This document shows positions 57,319 through 64,000 of a stretch of DNA of 64,000 bases, one piece after another. Each line of letters opens with the position of its first letter. Positions within the stretch are counted from its first letter, which is position 1. Made by a program: the position numbers and the translations under genes. The stretch covers positions 1 to 64,000 of the forward strand of contig JAGWAS010000003.1 in assembly GCA_021296235.1 (NCBI GenBank). Reading direction: 5' to 3'. The notes under the pieces were generated by a model. That model made no database searches. It was not told where the DNA came from and saw only the letters and a list, made by a program, of their open reading frames with translations. The stretch comes from Paracoccaceae bacterium (lineage in GTDB: Bacteria; Pseudomonadota; Alphaproteobacteria; Rhodobacterales; Rhodobacteraceae).

Positions 57319-57849
57319 CCTGATTCCGGATCATTGATACACTTCTCCCCCGTCATGCGTCCCACTGTCCTGAAACAATTGGCTCCACTCAATTCAACCA
57401 CCCGAGACACAAACACAATCAATTAACCGCGATCACTACACCAAAAACGATCAGTCATCAAGTGAATTTCCGGTGAATTGGCTGTCTTGTGCCATCATTG
57501 GTTGAGGAAATTGCAGACGTCAAAGCTGGATTAACTGTGGGGATCGAAAATGACCATCACTCGCAACAATTGAGTTTGGAGCAAGAACAAGGGCAGGTTT
57601 CCTTGCTTTTCACGGGACGTGTCAATTCCCGTGCGACTGGTTTGGTTGTTTTCGGCTGCAGGTTTGACGAGTGTTGATTCCAGTTTTGGTTTGAGGAAGA
57701 GGAATGTTTTGGGAGCCGGGCATGTTCTTCGTTCAGGCATGCATTCATCGACAGAATGTTGCAAAACGGGAGGAGTTGACGCATTGTTTCCGCCGTGCCG
57801 GTGATCGAAATTTGCTCGGGCGGCGCAGGCGGAACCCGATGGCACCACC
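57319..57849. other. Divergent intergenic region
   Basis: These 531 bases separate the M23 gene from the AsmA-like gene, which point away from each other. They should hold both promoters. Short frames here have no recognisable content. Confidence 0.4.
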
Positions 57850-60800
57850 ATGACCACAAGGCCAACAAAACTGCTGATGTACGCCGGCAGGACCGTTGCA
57901 GCGGCCGCGGCTGTAGTCATCGTCCTGATTGTGGCCAGTTTTGGTGTTCTTGCCACGACACAGGTGAACGTGCCCGAATCAGTGCGCTCCGCCGTACTTG
58001 AACATGTCCGAAATGCCTTGGGTGGAGCTGACGGCGTTGAATTCGGGAGTGTTGCGGTTTCGGTGGATCCGCGCCGTGTTCTGCCCGAAATAAGTCTTGA
58101 AGATGTGAGACTTGGCGATCTCATACCTTCATGGTCTGTCACTCTGAACGAGGTCACAATCGGAATCGAATTCCGTTCGCTGCTAAATGGGGAAATCAGG
58201 CCGAGTTCCGTCGCAATCAGCGGGGTCGACATGCGTCGGGTTGCCCGGTCCGCCACGGATGAGGATTTGGCGGCTCCAGGGCAAGATCAAGGGGCCGCAG
58301 GATTCTTGAATTCGGTGTCGTCGGCGTTTGGGTTCGCCGAACAGGCTGGCCTGGGACGGGTTACCGTAACCAACGCAAGAATATTGGATGAAGACCGGAT
58401 GTCTGCTGTTGGTCTCTCGGGTGGTTGGCTCAGCATGACCGGCACCGCGGCCACGAAGCAGTTTGTGGGAGGGTTTTCGATCAACAGCGATTTCGAGTCT
58501 GTTGGCAACGTCAGGTTCGAGGGAGAATACGATCCGTCCTCCGGCACTTCCGAAATCAAATCAACGCTGGGTGGAATAGAAATCAACCGGTTGCGGAATC
58601 AATTGGATTGGCTTGGCGAAGTGCCGCAGATCGACGCAACGTTGGACGGAACAGCCGAACTTCGGATTGGCCGCACTGGAAACCTTGAACATGCAAAGGG
58701 ATCGGTGGCGTTGGGACAGGGTTATGTGAAACGTCCAAGCGGAACAGGGGCAGCGAACTTCAATTCGGCGCTGATCAAATTTGAGTATGATCCCAACAAC
58801 AGGCGCGTTGACTTTGCGGATGTGGCGATTGATTTCGATGCGGCTGTCGTCAAGGGTGGCGGTCATTTGTCCTTTTTCGATGGCGGCGACTCCGGCGGCT
58901 GGATTGAGGGTCAGTTTGACCCGTTGGAACTTACGCCCTCCAAATCCAATTCGATTGGATTGCCAAGAACTGGCATCTCAGTTTCCACTGCGTTCAGGAT
59001 CGACCGTGATCCTTATCTGCTCCGCTTTGTGCACACCGCCTTGAGGAGCGGAGATTTGCTTGTTCTGGCTGAGGGGGAAGTCGGGTTCGACGACGGCAAC
59101 CTGTTCGGCAAGACGGAATTCGGTGCCGAATCCCTTGGCCTGCAAACCTTTTTCGACCTTTGGCCCGCGGGTTTGGCAGACAATCCGCGCAATTGGCTGA
59201 CGAAGAACCTCTCCGGCGGTAAAGTGCAGGACATCAGCGGGGCAATCTCATATTCCGCCCAGGGTGATTGGACAACCCGGCTGAATTTCCAGTTTGAAGG
59301 TGGGGCGTTTACTTATCTTCCAACTCTTCCGCCGGCCATCGAAGTTGCCGGCTATGCCGAGGTAACGAACAGGAGTGCAGCATTCGGGTTTGAACAAGGA
59401 TTTGTTGATGTGCCGGGAGCGGGAAGGGTAAATCTGTCCGGGTCAGACATGTTCATTCCAAATATTTGGAACGGACGTGATGCTTCAAGGATCAGATTGA
59501 AATTGTCCGGTGGTTTGGAACCGGTGCTCTTGATTCTGAATTATCCGCCCTACCGGTTGCTCGATAAGGGCGGCATCAATCCGAACATTGCAACCGCACA
59601 TGCATCCGCAGAAGCGACGATCAAACTGCCGCTGCTCAGACGACTTGGAATCGCGGATGTGGAATTTGACGTGAAAGGCGGCATTTCGGACGTCAAGGCA
59701 GTGGGCATCTCTGGCAAGGCAGATGTGGCAGCCGATTTCCTGTCGGTGTCGGCCAACAGGAGCGAAGTCGCGATTTCAGGCGTCGGAACGATCAACGGTG
59801 TTCAAGGCAGTGCAAGTTGGAGGCAAGGTTTCGGAGTGGATGATGACCGAACCAGCCTGCTTGTGGGAAGAATAATCGTATCACAGGACATGCTCAATGG
59901 ATTCGGCATTGCTGTTCCGGAGGGGATTCTGCCGAATGGCATTGGCGCGGACTACTATGTGTCGATCACTCCAGGAGCGACGGCACAATTCGGAATCACT
60001 GCCAACTTGGCCGATTTGGGTTTTAACTTACCATTGCCACAGCTGGAATCCGAGGCGGCGAACTCTCCTGAACTTCTATTGGAGGGTCGATTCCTGGAGA
60101 AGCTGGAACTAACTCGGATTTCGATTTCGGGGGCCGGGATAAATGCCGAAGGTAGCATTGTTACGGGATCTGACGACGGGAACCTGGGCATTGAATTCAC
60201 CAATTTGAGGATCGGAAATTGGTTTGATGTGGCCCTTCACATTCGCACTGACGAGAAGGGGAATTTCCGCTTCTCGCTGGAGGGCGGAGTTATTGACCTC
60301 AGCAAGCTGCCGGACAAAGAGGCAGGCATGGACGGTTTGTCGGGGCTCAGTCAAACGGTCGCTGTAAGGCTCGACAAGTTGATCTTCAATTCACGTGTTA
60401 CGCTCACTGATCTCGTTGGTGAAATGCAATTGGACAGCAACATCGGCGGCAGGTTGACCGGACGGATCAATGGCGGCCAGTTGGTCGGAATTGAGGTGGC
60501 ATCCACCGCCAATGGGATGGGTGGATATATCGTAACTGAAGATGCAGGGGCAGCCATGCGCGATGGGGGTGTCGTTACCGGCCTGTACGGCGGCCAGCTG
60601 GAACTGTCGCTGCTCCCAAAATCCAAGGCCGGAGCCTATTCCGGTCAGTTGAGAATGGTAAATGCCACCGTACGCGACATGCCGACATTAAGCGAAATCC
60701 TGAGCATCGTGAGCATTGTTGGATTGGTGGAACAGCTTACGTCGCAGGGGATTTCGTTCTCCGAAATCGAGGCCCAATTTGATGTGGACCGGGAATTGCT

Positions 60801-61086
60801 CGTTCTAAAGGAAGGCACTGCCATTGGCCCATCGATTGGCATGAAAATGTCCGGCACCTGGAATACCGAGGACTCAACAGCAAACCTTGAAGGTGTGATC
60901 ACGCCATTCAATCCGGTAAGTGAACTTGCACGAAAGACACCGTTGCAACTGATAGGATTGGAGAAGGGTTCCGGATTTGGCGCAATTGCGTTCTCGGTTA
61001 GCGGACCGACTGACAGCCCGACTGCGACTGCCAATCCATTGACAGCCATAACCCCCGGTTTTCTGAGGGATTTGTTCAATTTCTGA
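57850..61086 (+). CDS. AsmA/YhdP-like large envelope protein (DUF3971)
   Basis: The 1078-residue protein begins with one membrane helix (TVAAAAAVVIVLIVASFGVL) and continues as a long periplasmic beta-rich body. Its end, AFSVSGPTDSPTATANPLTAITPGFLRDLFNF, is typical of the AsmA-like C-terminal region of YhdP-type proteins. Such proteins form hydrophobic grooves that carry phospholipid between the membranes. Repeated segments such as IRPSSVAISGVDMRR near the N-terminus and LSLLPKSKAGAYSGQLRMVNATVRDMPTLSEIL near the C-terminus fit. queA follows after 13 bases. Confidence 0.87.
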   Translation: MTTRPTKLLMYAGRTVAAAAAVVIVLIVASFGVLATTQVNVPESVRSAVLEHVRNALGGADGVEFGSVAVSVDPRRVLPEISLEDVRLGDLIPSWSVTLNEVTIGIEFRSLLNGEIRPSSVAISGVDMRRVARSATDEDLAAPGQDQGAAGFLNSVSSAFGFAEQAGLGRVTVTNARILDEDRMSAVGLSGGWLSMTGTAATKQFVGGFSINSDFESVGNVRFEGEYDPSSGTSEIKSTLGGIEINRLRNQLDWLGEVPQIDATLDGTAELRIGRTGNLEHAKGSVALGQGYVKRPSGTGAANFNSALIKFEYDPNNRRVDFADVAIDFDAAVVKGGGHLSFFDGGDSGGWIEGQFDPLELTPSKSNSIGLPRTGISVSTAFRIDRDPYLLRFVHTALRSGDLLVLAEGEVGFDDGNLFGKTEFGAESLGLQTFFDLWPAGLADNPRNWLTKNLSGGKVQDISGAISYSAQGDWTTRLNFQFEGGAFTYLPTLPPAIEVAGYAEVTNRSAAFGFEQGFVDVPGAGRVNLSGSDMFIPNIWNGRDASRIRLKLSGGLEPVLLILNYPPYRLLDKGGINPNIATAHASAEATIKLPLLRRLGIADVEFDVKGGISDVKAVGISGKADVAADFLSVSANRSEVAISGVGTINGVQGSASWRQGFGVDDDRTSLLVGRIIVSQDMLNGFGIAVPEGILPNGIGADYYVSITPGATAQFGITANLADLGFNLPLPQLESEAANSPELLLEGRFLEKLELTRISISGAGINAEGSIVTGSDDGNLGIEFTNLRIGNWFDVALHIRTDEKGNFRFSLEGGVIDLSKLPDKEAGMDGLSGLSQTVAVRLDKLIFNSRVTLTDLVGEMQLDSNIGGRLTGRINGGQLVGIEVASTANGMGGYIVTEDAGAAMRDGGVVTGLYGGQLELSLLPKSKAGAYSGQLRMVNATVRDMPTLSEILSIVSIVGLVEQLTSQGISFSEIEAQFDVDRELLVLKEGTAIGPSIGMKMSGTWNTEDSTANLEGVITPFNPVSELARKTPLQLIGLEKGSGFGAIAFSVSGPTDSPTATANPLTAITPGFLRDLFNF

Positions 61087-61099
61087 GCCCGATTCCCAA

Positions 61100-62140
61100 T
61101 TGTCTCTGGCTGAGTTCGATTTTGAACTGCCAACGAGACTTGTTGCCCTCCGCCCGGAACGTCCAAGGCGGGCGGCAAGACTCTTGGTTTGGGATCGCGG
61201 CGTGATCTCACATCGGAGTGTATCGGACCTCGCCGATTTGCTGGAACCCGGAGATCATCTTGTCTTCAACGATACCCGCGTCATTCCAGCCGCACTCAAG
61301 GGTATCCGGAAGCGGCCCGGCATGGGACCTTCCGCAAACATTTCAGTCAATTTGGATCAGATTTTGCCGGATGGAACCTGGCGCGTGCTGGCAAGGCCTG
61401 CACGTCGCCTTCGCGCCGGCGACCTCATTGAGTTCGGGGCCGGACTCGATGCAAGGGTCCTCGAGAGGAACGAAGACAGTCTTTTGTTGAATTTTAATTG
61501 CCGGGGCAAGGAGTTCGAACGACGGTTGAGTGCCGCGGGAACGGTTCCTCTCCCCCCATACATTGGAATGCGACGTGTGGCGGACGAAAGAGATCGCGAC
61601 GATTATCAGACGGTATTCGCAAGGCGGCCCGGGGCAGTGGCGGCGCCGACTGCGTCCCTGCACTTCGACGCTTGGCTCCTAAATCGTCTGCGGCAACGCT
61701 CCATAGGCCATTCAACAATAACGCTGCATGTTGGGGCAGGGACGTTTCTGCCAGTGAGGAACGACGATGTTTCGTGCCACCGAATGCACTCGGAGTGGGG
61801 CGAAGTCACCGAGAGCGCCGCGTATGAGATAAACTCGGCCAGGGATGGCGGCGGCCGCATCATCCCAGTGGGAACGACAGCGCTCCGGCTGTTGGAGACG
61901 TCTTCGGTCGGGGGCAGGGCCCGTGCCTGGAGCGGAGATACCGATCTCTTCGTTAGTCCCGGCTTCCAATTCACCATATCCGACGGGCTAATGACGAACT
62001 TTCACCTGCCGAAATCAACGCTGATTCTTTTGGTGGCGGCTTTCATTGGCAAGGAAGAAATGCAGCGGGTGTACGGTGAGGCCATCAGGGAAGAATACCG
62101 TTTCTTTTCCTACGGTGACGGGTCACTTCTTCTTCCGTAA
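61100..62140 (+). CDS. queA: S-adenosylmethionine:tRNA ribosyltransferase-isomerase
   Basis: The 346-residue enzyme makes epoxyqueuosine in the tRNA wobble position. The start is TTG at 61100, because the product (SLAEFDFELPTRLVALRP) begins exactly as the family does and no ATG is near. Other features are HLVFNDTRVIPAALKG, RDDYQTVFARRPGAVAAPTASLHF, ITLHVGAGTFLPVR, HSEWGEV, and MTNFHLPKSTLILLVAAF. The partner gene tgt, often next to queA, is not in this window. Confidence 0.96.
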   Translation: MSLAEFDFELPTRLVALRPERPRRAARLLVWDRGVISHRSVSDLADLLEPGDHLVFNDTRVIPAALKGIRKRPGMGPSANISVNLDQILPDGTWRVLARPARRLRAGDLIEFGAGLDARVLERNEDSLLLNFNCRGKEFERRLSAAGTVPLPPYIGMRRVADERDRDDYQTVFARRPGAVAAPTASLHFDAWLLNRLRQRSIGHSTITLHVGAGTFLPVRNDDVSCHRMHSEWGEVTESAAYEINSARDGGGRIIPVGTTALRLLETSSVGGRARAWSGDTDLFVSPGFQFTISDGLMTNFHLPKSTLILLVAAFIGKEEMQRVYGEAIREEYRFFSYGDGSLLLP

Positions 62141-62217
62141 TCAAAATTCGTCATCGGCCGGTCGGATTTGATTGAATCGATTTTTTTGCGAACGATATTC
62201 TTTGCGCAAGGAGAAAG

Positions 62218-63468
62218 ATGGCGATGCTTCAAGTACTCAAAAACACCTGGGCGCTGCAGACAGGCATTCTGTTGCTGATGTTGGGCAACGGAATGCAGGG
62301 AACGCTTCTGGGTGTTCGCGGTTCGCATGAGGACATGCAGGCCGGTGTGATGTCTTGGATCATTTCGGCATACTTCCTTGGTTTTCTCGGCGGTTCACGT
62401 CTCGCACCGGTGCTGATTGGTAGAGTGGGTCATGTGAGGGTCTTTGCGGCTTTGGGTTCGCTGATTTCGGCCGTGCTGATCCTTTTTGCCGCCTTTCCCG
62501 ATCCGTATGTTTGGTTTGTCTTGCGCATCATTGTGGGATTTTGTTTTTCCGGAGTCTATGTGGTCGCAGAAAGCTGGCTCAACGATGGTTCAACCAATGA
62601 AACCCGCGGCAAGGTGCTGTCAGTCTACATTGTTGTTCTAATGGTGGGCCTTGTGGCTGCACAGGGCCTTCTGAACATCGGTGATCCCCGGGGTTACTTC
62701 CTTTTCGTCATTTCCTCGGTGCTGGTGTCGATTTCCTTCGCTCCAATTCTGCTGTCTGTGTCACCGGCGCCGGTTTTCGAAACCGCTTCGCCCATGTCCC
62801 TGAGGAAAATGATCGCCGTTTCACCGCTGGGAGCGTTTGGGTCGCTGTGCCTCGGCGCACTCTTTTCGGCATTGTGGGGAATGGGCGCGGTCTACGGCAC
62901 CGAAGTGGGTCTTGATGTGCGCCAGATTTCGATTTTCGTGGCCGCGATATATGTCGGTGGCATGTTGTGTCAGTATCCGCTGGGCTGGCTGTCCGACCGT
63001 GTGGACCGGCGAAAGCTCATAGCGGCTGCCGCTGCCGCGTGTGCCGTCACAACCGGACTATACGTGTTGACTGGACAGAATTTTACCCTCCTGCTGGCCG
63101 TTGCATTCGTAATGGGCGGTATTACCAATCCGCTATATTCATTGATCATTGCATACACGAATGATTACCTTGAACCCGAGGACATGGCGGCAGGGGCAGG
63201 CGGCCTTATTTTCATCCACGGGCTCGGAGCAATCGGGGGTCCGCTTATTGTCGGTTGGATGCTGGTTGAGGTTGGGCCCTCAGGCTTCTTTCTCTACATC
63301 GCTGGCGTGTCCGGGTTCTTGGCGCTGTTCGCTGTTTTTAGAATGCTGGTTCGTGCAACTCCCGATTTGGATTCCGCTGCCGTGTTCACACCCCTCAGTC
63401 AAGGTTCGACGCCCGTCGCAATAGACATGGCGCAGGAGCATGCATTGGAGCAGCTTGAGACGGAGTGA
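62218..63468 (+). CDS. MFS transporter (YcaD-like)
   Basis: The 416-residue protein has about twelve helices. MFS loops include GGSRLAPVLIGRVGHVRV after helix 2 and YPLGWLSDRVDRRKLIAA after helix 8. The group around E. coli YcaD has the signature AESWLNDGSTNETRGKVLSVYIV, seen here near residue 120. The substrate is unknown. It starts at the ATG at 62218 with AAGGAGAAAG directly upstream, a strong ribosome site. Confidence 0.9.
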   Translation: MAMLQVLKNTWALQTGILLLMLGNGMQGTLLGVRGSHEDMQAGVMSWIISAYFLGFLGGSRLAPVLIGRVGHVRVFAALGSLISAVLILFAAFPDPYVWFVLRIIVGFCFSGVYVVAESWLNDGSTNETRGKVLSVYIVVLMVGLVAAQGLLNIGDPRGYFLFVISSVLVSISFAPILLSVSPAPVFETASPMSLRKMIAVSPLGAFGSLCLGALFSALWGMGAVYGTEVGLDVRQISIFVAAIYVGGMLCQYPLGWLSDRVDRRKLIAAAAAACAVTTGLYVLTGQNFTLLLAVAFVMGGITNPLYSLIIAYTNDYLEPEDMAAGAGGLIFIHGLGAIGGPLIVGWMLVEVGPSGFFLYIAGVSGFLALFAVFRMLVRATPDLDSAAVFTPLSQGSTPVAIDMAQEHALEQLETE

Positions 63469-63640
63469 TCTGTGCACCTGCTGCATGCGCAAATGGTTGC
63501 ACCTATGGCACAGGTCGATTTGGTTTGGGCAACTCGAGAAATCCAACTTGTCAACATTTGTGCCGCAAACATATAGTCTTTAGAATCCGCCGGGATGGAC
63601 GGGTACTGTTGGTTGAGCGGTCATCGGAACGCAGTTCGAA

Positions 63641-64000
63641 ATGGAATCGGGATTCAGAACAGACTTCGTGCGGCAGGGCAGCAGCAGGCGGCAATTCTCG
63701 GCATTGGTTCTCAACGCTGACTACCGACCACTCTCATACTTCCCGCTATCGCTGTTGTCGTGGCAGGACTCAGTGAAGGCAGCATTTCAAAAACGCGTGG
63801 AGGTGGTATCGGAGTATGAAGCAGTCGTCAGATCTCCTTCGATCGAATTCAGGCTGCCGTCGGTCGTTGCATTGCGAAATTTCGTCAAACCGGCCAAATC
63901 CACGGCCTTCACTCGTTTCAATCTTTTTCTGCGAGATGAGTTCCGTTGCCAATATTGCGGTTCTGAAGGCGAAATGACCTTTGACCATGTAATTCCGCGC
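63641..64000 (+). CDS. HNH endonuclease family protein (3' end outside window)
   Basis: The frame from the ATG at 63641 stays open to the end of the window, giving 120 residues. ALVLNADYRPLSYFPLS, PSIEFRLPSVVALRNFV and FTRFNLFLRDEFRCQYCG match the HNH proteins widespread in alphaproteobacteria and cyanobacteria. The first zinc Cys pair (CQYC) and the start of the HNH motif (FDHVIPR) are visible; the second half lies beyond the edge. Its cellular role is not established. Confidence 0.92.
   Translation, partial: MESGFRTDFVRQGSSRRQFSALVLNADYRPLSYFPLSLLSWQDSVKAAFQKRVEVVSEYEAVVRSPSIEFRLPSVVALRNFVKPAKSTAFTRFNLFLRDEFRCQYCGSEGEMTFDHVIPR

Overview
The window reads as chromosome of a marine alphaproteobacterium close to the Rhodobacterales. 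I infer this from the housekeeping blocks (glnB-glnA, tig-clpP-clpX, NDUFA12-mlaD-DUF2155 facing aat-accC-accB, a DsbA-like gene, rne, mrcA, prfB, M23 peptidase plus bactofilin, queA) and from a DMSP lyase of the DddP type. Nothing in it looks like a prophage, insertion sequence, plasmid backbone, rRNA operon or CRISPR array. One tRNA gene is present, tRNA-Leu(UAG).

Bases 1-12172 hold the unusual region: a ribosomal-peptide (RiPP) locus that combines a proteusin (nitrile-hydratase-like leader, NHLP) precursor with azoline (TOMM) chemistry. On the + strand lie the 3' part of an NHLP-type export ABC transporter; an enzyme of squalene/terpene-cyclase fold that carries its own NHLP-like leader at the N-terminus; an AlkB-type membrane di-iron oxygenase fused to a catalytically degenerate GlnE (glutamine synthetase adenylyltransferase) domain; a fused leader-binding/YcaO cyclodehydratase; and an unrecognised 370-residue protein. 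Facing them is an 83-residue precursor whose predicted core is only Leu-Cys-Cys-Cys-Trp. Its 78-residue leader aligns without gaps, residue for residue, with the N-terminus of the cyclase-fold enzyme. An MMPL/RND membrane exporter follows on the - strand. I read the locus as making a tiny, lipophilic, Cys-heterocyclised peptide, but the product is not known from the sequence.

Bases 13222-31896 are metabolic: pntAB transhydrogenase; an acyl-CoA dehydrogenase divergent from an APH-fold kinase (the two halves of animal ACAD10/11); an amidohydrolase; a BMP-family binding protein; two M20 peptidases; a ferric-iron ABC permease and binding protein with no ATPase gene beside them; parE; a MATE exporter; and dddP.

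Bases 32122-51469 are core: nitrogen control (glnB-glnA), NAD(P)HX repair, tRNA-Leu, trigger factor, ClpP and ClpX, a complex I assembly protein, outer-membrane lipid transport (MlaD), N-degron tagging (Aat), acetyl-CoA carboxylase biotin subunits, a DsbA-like oxidoreductase, RNase E, PBP1A and release factor 2. A UvrD-type helicase with a nuclease-like segment and zinc ribbons (51684-54581) sits among these genes and may be an arrival. The right end carries bactofilin with an M23 peptidase, a large AsmA-like envelope protein, queA, an MFS transporter and the start of an HNH endonuclease gene.

All identifications come from reading translations and motifs by eye. No alignment or database search was run.
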